A stretch of DNA of 11,808 bases from Brachionus rotundiformis (GCA_016802295.1 JAESIW010000135.1:231481-243288); one strand, 5' to 3'; positions 1 to 9,281 are shown, counted from the first letter of the stretch. Notes: generated by a model not told the origin, from the sequence alone. Numbers and translations are program-made.

Positions 1-175
1 TTTTTTTTATTTGTTTAAGTTAATTGTCGGAAATTTTCAAAAAAAATAAAATATCTACATGACTTTAAATAATTATTTAGTAAAGGAACGGCTTTTTTAT
101 TAAATATTTTTTATTTTATTCAAAAATATTAATCCTATCACGAGCAATGATCATTCAAAAAAAAATTATCGCTTA
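1..175. other. AT-rich flank without recognisable features
   Basis: Only homopolymer-rich AT sequence with stops in all frames was seen. Confidence 0.6.
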
Positions 176-541
176 TACCCCAACTGACAGTAATATGTTT
201 TTTTTAAAGCTCTTGACACAATCACTGAAGCAATTTCTTTGATATGTACCAAAAAAAATCTGACCAAATTGGCCATGAGAAAAAATTAAAGCTTAAAAAA
301 CGTTGCTTGAAGAAGCTTTAAATAATTGATCTTTATGATAAACCAATTCCTGTTGACCAATTTTCCAAATTCCATCTTCTTGCCCTTCTCATATTAAGAT
401 TTGCTTTAAACGAACCAAAGGCTGATGAACTAGTCTTTTGATTGGCATGTCCTTTTTGTTGATATAAAATGTGCCAATCTCTGCTTAAAGTATTTTTGAC
501 CTAAGATACAACCCAGTCTTAAACTTTTGAATACATAAAAA
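176..541 (-). pseudogene. Decayed minus-strand reading frame, family unknown
   Basis: One minus-strand frame runs from about 541 to 176 with only three internal stops: TAA at 487-485, TGA at 391-389 and TAA at 295-293. Random DNA of this composition would give about ten. The translation looks protein-like, with GTFYINKKDMPIKRLVHQPL, then RLKQILI, DGIWKIGQQELVYHKDQLF and FFGTYQRNCFSDCVKSFKK. No ATG in a good context and no splice sites were found. It lies downstream of the LIM gene on the same strand but beyond its poly(A) signal. It may be a remnant of a transposon gene or a lost host gene. I do not recognise the family. Confidence 0.35.
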
Positions 542-738
542 ACTTTAATTTGGTACTTAAATCCATACTTAAATTGTTTCAAGAATTAATGTTTCCTCAT
601 GTTCATCTAGGTCATTTTTTATTTTTGATACATAAAATGACCCATGGAAATTAATTTAGTAAAATTTTTAAATTAAGATTTTTTGTTTAAATTCAAATTG
701 TGAATAATTGAAAAAAATTCTTTAAAAAAAATAAATAA

Positions 739-744
739 TTTATT
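739..744 (-). promoter_or_regulatory. Poly(A) signal AATAAA for the LIM gene
   Basis: The minus strand reads AATAAA here, about 50 nt beyond the TAA stop at 796-794. That is a normal position for a cleavage/polyadenylation signal. AATAAA is common by chance in DNA this AT-rich, so position is the main support. Confidence 0.5.
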
Positions 745-793
745 CAGCTAAATTTGGTTTAGTTAAGTACAATTTCGATAGAGGAAAAACGGC

Positions 794-3618
794 TTATAGG
801 TCGGTCGAGCGAGGAGTCTGATTATTAAAATTAGTTGGAAATAAACCAGTTCCTTGAGCATTGACTAAATTTTTCAAATGATGGTAATTGCAATTTTTGC
901 AAAAGATATGGTCATCTAGAGGAAAGCAACCACCAGCGTTATCTGCATTAGACGTCAAGCTTACTCCACAATCCTAATTGAAAAAAAATATTTATCTTTT
1001 AAAACTCATTTTTTAATTAATTAATTAGTTTACTTCGCATTTATAGCAGTTTATATGAAAGTTTTTATCCATGGCCACAATACGGATAGTTTCTTCCATG
1101 CCGTTTTCGGGCGTAATCGGCAATCGACATATGTAGCACCGAGGAGCGTATTTGCTAAAAATTAACCAAATTAAAGCGTCCATTTCCAAGGGTACAGATT
1201 TAAGCTTACTCATGAAAACAGTCGATACAGTGAATTTTGTTTGAAGCGTCTACCGTGAACGGTATTCCATCCAGATTTTTCTTACACTTAATTAAATTTT
1301 TAATAAAACCTATTTTCCATTTAGTTCTTTGTAATTTACCACTATACAATTAAAGCACTCGGGGTGAAATGGCTTCCCAGTGGCTCTAAGTATCTAAAAA
1401 GAAAACATTTCTAATAAAATTCTTTTTAAAATTATCTTGTATCTTAAAAAAATTTTTCCAAAGTTAATTTTATCAATTATACTTTTTTAAAATTCAATTA
1501 TCTACAAAATAAATTAATTAGTTAATTTGCGTAGAATTAAGCAAGGAAATTATGAGAAGATTTTGTCCAAGACTTTTTATGTTTTGGAAATTTGGAGTGA
1601 GTAGAGCCAATTAAATTTTTTTACTTTATCTATTTAGTTTTTTAGTATTATAATCATACTAATCTTAACTTAGATATAAATTAAATTATTATTCTAATAA
1701 ATATTTTAAAATAAATTGATAAAGATTTAGAAACCAGAAAAGATAATTTCCAGAGCTGTTTATAAGTTAGATTTACATGTTGGCAACAGAAGAAGCGATT
1801 GAAAGACCAAATAGGTAAAAATATTTGATAGATAAAATAGATCTTTTACCAGGCAATTGTATGGTCTGTGGTAAAGATCAGTTTCTGGGAGTGGCTGTCA
1901 AAAATAAAGAGAACTTTTTTTGTCCAAAATTTGCTCCTAAGATGAAAAATAAAATTGGTTAGAGCTCTGTAAATTTAAGTCTGGTTAACATCTGGTTTTT
2001 TAATTTATTATAAAAAATCCTCAAAATTTAAAAGTCAATTAAGCCTCGATTTAATCTAGGTAATTTTAAGTGCAACTGTAAAAAAATCAAATTAAATTGA
2101 ATACAAAATAAATTAAAAGCATCCAAATTTTATCTCCAGGTAGCTTAATCTGCCAAATATTTGTTGAATTGCCAAAAAAATTAATTGCTCAATAGAAGCC
2201 AGATATTGAAAAGCTTTGAAACATTAAAAAATCTTAAATAATCTACTCTTGTAGCCAAAGAGCTTAAAGATAATATCAATAGATAAAAAAAATAAACTTA
2301 CACGGTCAGTTATTGGTCTGAGACAAAATGAACATTTTTCTAATAATTTCTAAATTAAAAATAAATAATTTAATTTAATTTAATTAATTTTGTTTTATTG
2401 AATAAATTTTTATTACATTGTAGCACTCTTCGCAAAAGGTTTTGTTTTCCATGGAGTAAAAGTGCTGGTCTTGCAGCGAGTAGCCTGAAAAAAAATCATA
2501 AATGGAAGCTAAATATTGGCCAAAAAAAAGAACAAAAACCAACCACATCCATGGCACACAAAGCATTTTATGTGAAACAGCGAGTCAATCGCTTTGAGTC
2601 CGTTCTCTGCACCGATTATCTTTTGGTTACATTTTGTGCACATACCAGCACAGTTCTGCTCGCTCTGAACATTTAAATTTTGAATATTTTTTGCCAACAA
2701 ATCCTTCAACAGGTCAATTTGGTCTTCTTTTTTTGGCTGAGTTTGAACCGGTCTGTTTGTCTTGATGAAAATGTTGCCAAAGTTGTTGCGCTCATTCTCA
2801 GTGGGCACATTGGCCTTCGAGCCGGCTGCTGGGTTTTGACTGCTGTTGCCCAGCTTGACAGGTATGATGTAGCTGTTGGACGAGCCTGGGCTGGTTTGGC
2901 CAGGCGTCGAGCCATCCTGAGCAGATATGACAAAGTTTCGGTTTGAGCCGACATGCTGAATGGGTATGTTGTAAGTGAAGCTGTTTGGCGATGAGTTTGT
3001 GATAGTGGGCGAGTTGGTGCCGCGACCAGTGGTTATGGTAATGGTGGGCCGGTTGGCCGAGCCGTCCGACGAAAAGTTAATCGTGGCTAGAGTTGAAAAA
3101 AAATGATTAGAGCCGAGAATAGGGGACAAGCGTGCAAAACCAAACTTGGATCACTTCTAATGCCATTTAGAGTTAAAGTACGCATTGGCTGAATGTTCAG
3201 TTTGTGCGTTTTTTTGGGAAACTTGTACTGATCTGAATAGTTTTTGTTGGTCTCTATCTGGACCGGTATGTCAACTACTTTAGCTCTAGATGGCGGAGTT
3301 GGCTCGCTGTCAACATCTTTACATGCATCAAATTAAAACAAGAATAGATAATCAACAAAAAAAAAGAAAAATTAAAAATAAACCATCGAGAAAATCAGAT
3401 GGTAAGCTGGGTCTTGAGCTCATTCCTTTGGCGTCTAAACTGGGTGCATAGTTTAGACGAATTACTTTAAAATCATTCTATCAACAAATAAATCAAGCTA
3501 ATTCTGGCACAATTCACTTACCTCGTCCTGCCTGTATTTTTATATTCTTTGGCTTTGGCAATACGGCGGGTCCTACTTTCTTGATTGGTGGTAGCTCATA
3601 GTTTATATTGTTGTTCAT
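794..3618 (-). CDS. Zyxin/LPP/TRIP6-family protein with three LIM domains, 10 exons, 479 residues
   Basis: Exons on the minus strand in transcript order: 3618-3522, 3464-3384, 3316-3146, 3086-2544, 2484-2417, 2349-2302, 1393-1340, 1286-1210, 1154-1034 and 973-794. The sum is 1440 nt with phase kept at every junction. The start has an in-frame TAG two codons upstream. Residues 13-24 (KKVGPAVLPKPK) match the N-terminal KKF(G/A)PVVAPKPK motif of zyxin and LPP. A Ser/Thr/Asn/Pro-rich linker follows, then a leucine-rich segment (about 240-254) and LIM1 (Cys266-Cys318), LIM2 (Cys326-Cys377) and LIM3 (Cys386-Cys448), with all zinc ligands present. The protein ends STDL, as in LPP. LIM2 has LDGIPFTVDA and LIM3 has EETIRIVAMD, both signatures of this family. 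Family members bind alpha-actinin and Ena/VASP at focal adhesions and cell junctions and shuttle to the nucleus. Here no FPPPP Ena/VASP motif is visible. Least certain are the exon 2 acceptor (3464) and the exon 3 donor (3146; 3155 also keeps frame). LPP, TRIP6 and zyxin cannot be separated firmly, so no symbol is given. Confidence 0.93.
1394..2301 (-). other. Intron 6 of the LIM gene, 908 bp, far larger than its siblings
   Basis: This intron splits LIM2 between Arg336 (donor GTAAGT at 2301) and Ile337 (acceptor TTTTTAG just before 1393). The other eight introns measure 57, 67, 59, 59, 67, 53, 55 and 60 bp. The excess of about 850 bp suggests an insertion. It contains blocks with higher G+C than ordinary intron sequence here (about 1740-1960). 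No terminal repeats or target duplication could be recognised. Confidence 0.85.
1855..1962 (+). other. Cysteine-containing open block inside intron 6, unknown
   Basis: On the plus strand, just after a TTTTACCAG acceptor-like site, a frame begins GNCMVCGKDQFLGVAVKNKE, continues with FFCPKFAPK and ends in TAG at 1960-1962. The CxxC followed by a third Cys resembles a small zinc-binding unit, but no family was recognised. Upstream at 1552-1600 is an ATG frame of 17 codons followed by GTGAGT. A 38-bp intron-like gap (GTAAAA to ACCAG, about 1815-1853) precedes this block. This could be part of a small nested gene, a decayed insertion or chance. The opposite strand is also partly open. Confidence 0.25.
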
Positions 3619-4247
3619 AGTCTAAAGCAAGGGCCTAGAAAATTTAGTCTAAGAAATGAAAATATGCTAAGAATTTGGAGAAAAAATATATTTTTTTTTT
3701 CAAAACTATTTTGCTTAGTTTGCTTTAAAAATTGGAAAATATTTGTCATCAAGCTAATAATTACGTAACCTTGTACCTTTGTTGTGGACTTTATTTATAT
3801 TGGAAAAAATTTGGATTAAATCTAAACAAAAAAAATTTTAATTAAACTGTTTAGCAGAGGCTACAAATTAGGCAATTAGGCGCTTGGAACAGCAAGGCTC
3901 ATCTATCATTTACCATTTTCTCTTGAGATAAGATCGAACATTTAGACTATCCGATCAGATCCATGTTTTATAGACGCTATTAATTGCGCAATGTTTCCAA
4001 TATAAACAAAAGTTTAACTCAATGCATGCAAATCCAGGTAATTTATTCTAATCCAATTTTATCTAATCAAATGGATAAGTAATTATCTTTTTTAGTATTC
4101 GCTTTTTTTTTGCAAGAATACAAAAAAAGCTTTATTGATCATGATTATTTAGCATAAGTTATTTACAACACGTAACCTAGATCTTTGAGAATATTAATTT
4201 ATTCTATACAATCTGATTAAATAAGACAGATTGATGAAAATAATTAA
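3619..4247 (-). promoter_or_regulatory. 5' flank of the LIM gene (untranslated leader and promoter expected here)
   Basis: This is the sequence upstream of the ATG at 3618. The minus strand reads TATAAAA at 3972-3966, about 350 nt before the start codon. That could be a TATA element or chance in AT-rich DNA. A short block with higher G+C lies at about 3850-4020. No initiator or further exon could be fixed. An upstream non-coding exon cannot be excluded. Confidence 0.3.
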
Positions 4248-4388
4248 ATCCTTGGTAAGTATCTAGGAAGCAGAGCACGTTCAAGTACAGGGCTTCCAAC
4301 TTGTACGGCATGCATGTGCTCAGTTTATTTACATTTTGTACCAATCTTGCCTAATGCTGCTGATGCTTGCATAACCTTTATTGCATAA
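4248..4388. other. Compositional island open on both strands, unassigned
   Basis: This short block stands out from its AT-rich surroundings. On the plus strand it is open for 46 codons (4248-4385, TAA at 4386-4388) without an ATG near the beginning. It includes the cysteine-rich string LPTCTACMCS. On the minus strand an ATG at 4372 begins MQASAALGKIGTKCK before a TAA at 4327-4325, and the same frame then continues open (HAVQVGSPVLERALLPRYLP). It could be a remnant exon or an RNA. No family was recognised and no flanking splice pair is convincing. Confidence 0.25.
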
Positions 4389-6048
4389 CAATTCTAGTGG
4401 AACTTTTTACCTGATTGAATTTTTTCCAAAATTCTTATCTAATTAAAAAATATACCAAAAAACAATTAACTAAAATTAAAATTTAATTAAAATTAAAAAA
4501 AAATTCATTATCTTAAATGATTAAATTATTGAATAGCCAGACAACTATCTCAGGTTTTTTTTTAAACCCTTAAAATTTATGATATATTTTTGAAGAAAAA
4601 AGTCTATTAATCAATTTTAATAATTAAGGGCAACATAAGGACCGGCCAGCGAAAAATCTGCTCAATATACCCAGTATTGACTATCTACTGATCTATAAAA
4701 ATATGCTTTATTTAATTAGCCGAAATAAGCTTTAAAAATTTGTCAATGTGATAAAATTAATTTGCTTTTCTTGGGGTTTAATTTTTTATTTTTGACAATA
4801 TTTTAAATTAAGAATAATTAAGAATAGGTTTGTTTGTAGGAATTCGAAAGAAAAAAAACATGATAGAATTTTTTTTACATAACTGTTTTACTCAATTTGA
4901 ACAAAACAAAAAGAAAAAAATATTTATTACTCTAATAAAACCATACAACTTAATTAGCATTTTTTTATTTAAAGAATAGAAGAAGTTGACAAAAAAACAT
5001 ATTTCTTTTCATATAATAAATATTTTAATTAAATATTGTTAAATTACTTGCACCAATAATAAATATTATTATTCTTAAATTCCACTAGAATCTTAGAGAT
5101 TAGTTTTTCCAATACTAGAATAATAAATGATGTTTGTTTTGTATATTCATGGGATCTTGATGGTTCGATTTTTGAAGAATTTATTTATCTACCATCAGAT
5201 TAGAGTACCAACAAAAAATCCATAATAGGGGAAATATTTTAACCAATTTTAAAAATTTAAAAATTACCACAGATTTTTCCACTAGTTACCAGATAAATAG
5301 CAAATAAAAATAAAGCCCCTTTTTTATATAATACTGATTACTTTTATCTTAATTAAATAATACGTAAATATTAATTTAAGATATAAATCTTTACCTAGTT
5401 CAAATAAGCTTGTTAAGTTAGGAGTAATTATTAGATTTTGTACTGACTTTTAAACCTCTTGAGATTCATATTAGGCCCATCTAATAGGCTTTTAGAATTG
5501 GTATACTTTTTTCAAATTATCTACATAAAAGTTTTCTACAATTCTACACTGTATATTTTAGTTTTTCTTTGATTCATTTTATAAAAAAAAACTAACTTTT
5601 ATTCAAAGCTTTAAATGAGCACAAATCGGGACTAATTTTTTCCTTCAAATAAAAATACAAATTTCTTCTAATAACAAAAAATAAGTTTTTTTTTTCTCTC
5701 TAATTTTTTAAAGGGCTTTGAAAAAAACAAATTTTTTTATAAAAAAATCAAATATCTTATTTACAACCCATCTATTTTAACTTCATATATTTTTTTGAAA
5801 TGCTTTTAACAAATAATTGATTTTTAATTAAGTAAATATTTTTATTTAACAAAAATAATTTATTTAGTCTATAATCGATTAATTAGCAGAATACCTCACC
5901 GGACACATTTTAAAAAATAAAATTCAAACTTATTTATCTAAAATAGAACATTTTTTAGCGAACTAAAAAGTCTCAACTCTATAAGGCAAAAGCATCATCA
6001 TACTCATCGTATTCAAAAATAAAAACATAACATAAAAGCTTTTAATGA
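4389..6048. other. AT-rich intergenic stretch, nothing recognisable
   Basis: Long runs of A and T with dense stops in every frame. No repeat unit, RNA gene or coding block could be supported. One slightly G+C-richer patch at about 4630-4690 shows only short open frames on both strands. Confidence 0.6.
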
Positions 6049-6350
6049 ACATTATTTAATTGCGAATATAAGCTTGCTTACGCCAATAAAGTTTTTGATT
6101 TATCCAAAATAGATAAAATATTAGAAGCAATTGAAAGCTTTTAATCAAAGTGAGTGATAATTAATTTTTTGCTTGATTGATCACTTTGGTCTCAGCTGGT
6201 TCATAGTTGGCCCTTTAGCCAAATCTGCCTATCGAATCTATCATTCCGTGGGCTTATCTCTGCCTACTTTTGAATATGATTAATTAGACAACTGTGGAAA
6301 AACTACCTGTGCCAAAAGAACTCTTTGATAAGCCCAAAAACATGGCATAT
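6049..6350 (+). pseudogene. Possible three-exon coding remnant with very short introns, unknown family
   Basis: The plus strand is open from 6049 with AYANKVFDLSKIDKILEAIE up to a GTGAGT donor at 6150. A 46-bp intron-like stretch ends in TCTCAG at 6195. The next block (6196-6247) reads WFIVGPLAKSAYRIYHS in matching phase. A 40-bp stretch from GTGGGC to ATTAG (6248-6287) then leads to TTVEKLPVPKELFDKPKNMA (6288-6350), again in phase. One TAA (6142-6144) interrupts the first block near its end. Both gaps are shorter than the 53-67 bp introns of the LIM gene. The phase agreement and protein-like residues argue for a real or recently broken gene. The product is not recognised and further exons were not secured. 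Confidence 0.3.
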
Positions 6351-6541
6351 GTTTTACAGATTTTAAAAATTATTATTTTCGAACATTGATTGCTAGCTAT
6401 TGGCAAAAAAACGCTGAAGCTATTAGACACCATAAATCAGCTCGATAGGTTCTAGTTTATCTTATCTAAATAACACATTGATTATTTTCTTTTTCGAATG
6501 ATAAACAAATTCTTAAATGTTATGTCTTAATTTGAGATGAC

Positions 6542-6787
6542 GCAAGGCCCTTCTATGGATGCATTGACCAAGCCAGCTACCATTGCCCACCTGACCTAAT
6601 CAAAATATACTTTTAGGAATCTAAATTTAAATTTATTTTAATAACCCAATTATTCAAATATTTAAGAATATAGATACTAAATGCCCGAAAGTAACAGTCG
6701 GCAGAGAATAGAGCAAACAGGTTAGAATAACACTTGCACTTGAAGCCAAAAGCAAATATGTGGAAGTTTGTTTATGTTCTAAATAGT
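6542..6787. other. Two small G+C-richer blocks, strand and function unclear
   Basis: The blocks at about 6542-6600 and 6680-6787 are open in short stretches on both strands. In the first, the plus strand reads MTQGPSMDALTKPATIAHLT before TAA and the minus strand reads RWAMVAGLVNASIEGPCVIS. In the second, the plus strand reads VRITLALEAKSKYVEV and the minus strand reads NFHIFAFGFKCKCYSNLFA. They may be exons or remnants linked to the blocks on either side (6049-6350 plus, 6874-6972 minus). No splice model joined them. Confidence 0.2.
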
Positions 6788-6873
6788 TTTGCCACAAGAT
6801 AGATATTTATCTATTTAAGAAAAAAAAAAACTCTTTTTTTTTTTAATTCATATATAAATAAGATTAAACTCAC

Positions 6874-6972
6874 GGTTTATAGATAAACCGGGACTTGGCC
6901 AAGTGATGAAAGAGCTGTGTTCCAGTTTTTTGTTGGCCGTCTTTATCGATTAAGATCGATGCGTGGCCAGGT
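6874..6972 (-). pseudogene. Isolated exon-like block, possibly from an AMP-binding (acyl-CoA synthetase-like) gene
   Basis: A 99-nt minus-strand block lies between an acceptor CTTTCTAG (just above 6972) and a donor GTGAGT (6873-6868). It is open throughout, with PGHASILIDKDGQQKTGTQL followed by FHHLAKSRFIYKP. The pattern (A)LIDKDG...T..QL....LA resembles the N-terminal segment of AMP-forming acyl-CoA synthetases, but the match is short and generic. Upstream candidate exons in matching phase run into TAA/TAG within a few codons, and no downstream exon with the ATP-binding signature was found. It is either one exon of a broken gene or one whose partners I could not see. Confidence 0.35.
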
Positions 6973-7197
6973 CTAGAAAGTTTGATTAACGACTTTTAAT
7001 TAGCTTTTCGGACCTTTATTAATCGAGTAACCTAATACTTGGCTATTATGTTTCTAGAATTGGGTGCCGAGCGATTCTAGTCAAATTATATGGTTAATTA
7101 TATTTTTTGTTCAGATTTTTATTTTAGATAGAATATAAAATTTTATGTAAGAAAAGAAACAAATTAATTAGATAAGTAATTAGAATTTTAGATTTGC

Positions 7198-7440
7198 ATG
7201 CTCAGGAAACAGAAAAGTCAAGTCTTGATGGTACTTAAAATTAATTTAAATGAATATAAAAAGCAATTAAGTTCTAATTTGGCAGTAGTCGATCATAATT
7301 TAATTCTATTTGAAGAAATAATATGTTTTTTGCCAAGGTATAGAATAATTTTCTTTAAAAAGAATATTAAAATTTCACTAATAGGCTTATTTTGGCAAAG
7401 TAATTATTTTTTTAGAGTAAATATTAAACAAAACAAATAG
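7198..7440 (+). other. 80-codon open frame at the upstream edge of the retroelement region, unassigned
   Basis: This ATG-to-TAG frame is lysine-, isoleucine- and leucine-rich with no recognisable motif. It lies upstream of, and on the same strand as, the decayed retrotransposon and shares a frame with partly open sequence at 7804-8110. It may be an eroded retroelement segment. A chance open frame is also plausible. Confidence 0.2.
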
Positions 7441-7779
7441 TCATTGAATAAACATGAGGTAAAGAAAATTTTAATTCATTCAAAAAGATATAAAAAACTT
7501 GCTTAAATTTTAGAATAATTATTTTTTACTATTGAGCCATGTAGAGAATAGTTATAAATTTTAAATAAATAATTTCGTCATTGAAAATGTCTGGAAAATC
7601 ATTGGTAATTGGTAAAAATGTTTCTAATAAGCAAACATATTAAAAATAAGCAAATATCAAACAAATGTTGAATAGTTATAAAGTAATGCATCAACTATTT
7701 AGACTCTAATTAAATATTTTCCAACCATTATCATAAAAAACTTTTTAAAAATTAGTCTGCAGGTTGGGCCTAAATATCA

Positions 7780-8355
7780 ATGCCCTTTAATCAGAACAAG
7801 TCTAAGATAAACAACTATCATTTATTAAAAATTAAACAATTTTTAAGTTTAGACTTATTATCATCGAAATTAAAAGATAATATTAAATTTACTTTCTTAC
7901 TTTAAAAAACATTGAAACCTAATAGAATCGATGGCCGAATCGAAAATTGATAAAAAATATATAAATATTTCTATTCAAGATTAGATAATAGTTATGTGAT
8001 CGAAAGATCATTTTTGAAGTTTTCAACATTTAAGCTGTCAGTTTTCACTGGTATTATTCTGATTTATGAAGATGGTATTTAACTTAAGTATCATTTATAT
8101 TTTTATACTTTTAGGTTTTGAAAATAAAAGTTTATTTATTTAATCTAGTGAAAAAAATAATAACTTAAAATATTTTTTAATAGCAAATTTAACTAATTTT
8201 ATTGATATAAGAGGCACCGTACTCATTTCAGGTCATTGGAGTGCAAAATCAATATGCACAGATTATTTGGACAAAAATGCTTGGTTAACAACAAATAATC
8301 AAGTCATTAACCAAAAGCTATCGACTCAATTATTACCAGAAAAAGGGCCAGAATA
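7780..8355 (+). pseudogene. Upstream retroelement fragment(s), heavily decayed
   Basis: Two long open patches lie here. In one frame (7804-8085) are NKSKINNYHLLKIKQFLSLD, then KDNIKFTFLL and VFTGIILIYEDGI. In another frame (about 8162-8355, TAA at 8354) is NFIDIRGTVLISGHWSAKS followed by DYLDKNAWLTTNN. The first patch contains the 59-nt segment repeated at 9476 after the reverse-transcriptase motif, which ties this region to the same element family. The second could be an endonuclease GDFNAK-like or an RNase H-like stretch, and I cannot decide which. Frames change and stops are present, so this is not a working gene. Confidence 0.4.
7795..7853 (+). repeat. 59-nt exact direct repeat, copy 1
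   Basis: Identical to 9476-9534, with the match extending five further bases upstream apart from one difference at 7794. Flanks diverge sharply. It sits in the upstream retroelement fragment, open in the frame NKSKINNYHLLKIKQFLSLD. Confidence 0.95.
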
Positions 8356-9281
8356 AATAAAACAAAATAATTTTTTGCCACAGTGGTTAATTAAATTTAA
8401 AATATTCAGATTTACCAATTTTAGAAGCCATTTTTTCATCAGTCTCACCAAATGCATCTTTAGAAAATTAACACAAAAGAGTTGGTATATGGAAAAGTCT
8501 CGTGATACTGAATAATTTCTTCTACTACAAATGAGATAAGACTAATGAATTAAGATTTTTATCTATCCTGAAACCCTAGAGATTTATTTGATTAACAATT
8601 TGTACATTATTTCCGCCAATATTTATCTTGTCGGGAACATAAGTTTTTCAATTAGTAAAGATCATTAAAATTTTTTTGAATTGATTAATATCAAAAATGG
8701 TAAAAATTACGATATAGAAGATCTACTGGATGGAATAACCTCAGCATCAGATCAAGATCATAAAGTATCAGAAAGATAAAGATAAAGATATATTTTAATT
8801 CCAAAGGGCTGATAGTTGGGTCATCAGCAAACAAAAATTATTTGTTTTAAGTTAACCAGAAGAATATTTTACTGTGATGGCTTATTATGGAATGATCTTT
8901 TTTATTTTAAAAAGTCTAGATAAAATAAAATAGGCTAAAAGAAAATATCAATCATTTTTGGTAAAGGAACTTTTGATAAAAATACCAACTAAAGTGAATA
9001 TAAATTTTGATAAAGTCAGTTGTCTATTAAAAACCTTTTTACCCAGCTTTTGCCGAAGCTTTATGTAAACGAGATGGACAAAGTAAATGTTCACCATAAA
9101 AGAGTCTCATCTTTCATCATTGGGAATCTTTAAAATTCAATGAAGTATTATAGAGTTTTATATAATCCCTTATTGCCAATTAAAAAATTTATCAGGAAAA
9201 GTTAAGAATGGTTTTACTGAAGAATAGACACAAAAAATACAAAGTCACTTCCATTCATTTAAATTATTATAATAAAGTAAA
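8356..9281 (+). pseudogene. Eroded retroelement body between recognisable parts
   Basis: One plus-strand frame continues from 8162 to about 9180 with fewer stops than chance would give. A conspicuous open patch at about 8550-8670 reads IYPETLEIYLINNLYIISAN and resembles the beta-strand preceding the YIPP motif of LINE endonucleases. A second open patch at about 8676-8778 is acidic (YDIEDLLDGITSASDQDHK). About a dozen nonsense codons interrupt it. Assignment to the endonuclease or early reverse-transcriptase region is an inference from position. Confidence 0.3.

Noticed and set aside
1025..1213. Stand-alone 62-codon minus-strand ORF beginning MSKLKS
   Set aside because: Its first 19 or so codons are intron 8 and the end of exon 8 read through. 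The real part is exon 9 (1154-1034) of the LIM gene.
2384..2566. Stand-alone 60-codon minus-strand ORF
   Set aside because: It is intron 4 read through plus exon 5. LIM1 homology fixes the splice at 2544/2484.
2398..2954. Open frames of 92, 88 and 82 codons (2398-2676 plus, 2680-2946 plus, 2706-2954 minus)
   Set aside because: They overlap exons 4 and 5 of the LIM gene in other frames. The G+C-richer coding sequence simply lacks stops, and none has domain signals.
3435..3475. Alternative exon 2 acceptor at GTTGATAG (about 3474)
   Set aside because: It puts a TGA directly after the junction in the phase set by exon 1. The acceptor ending at 3465 keeps the frame open.
6893..6904. 12-bp perfect palindrome ACTTGGCCAAGT
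   Set aside because: It lies inside the exon-like block and is short enough to occur by chance, with no sign of a regulatory role.
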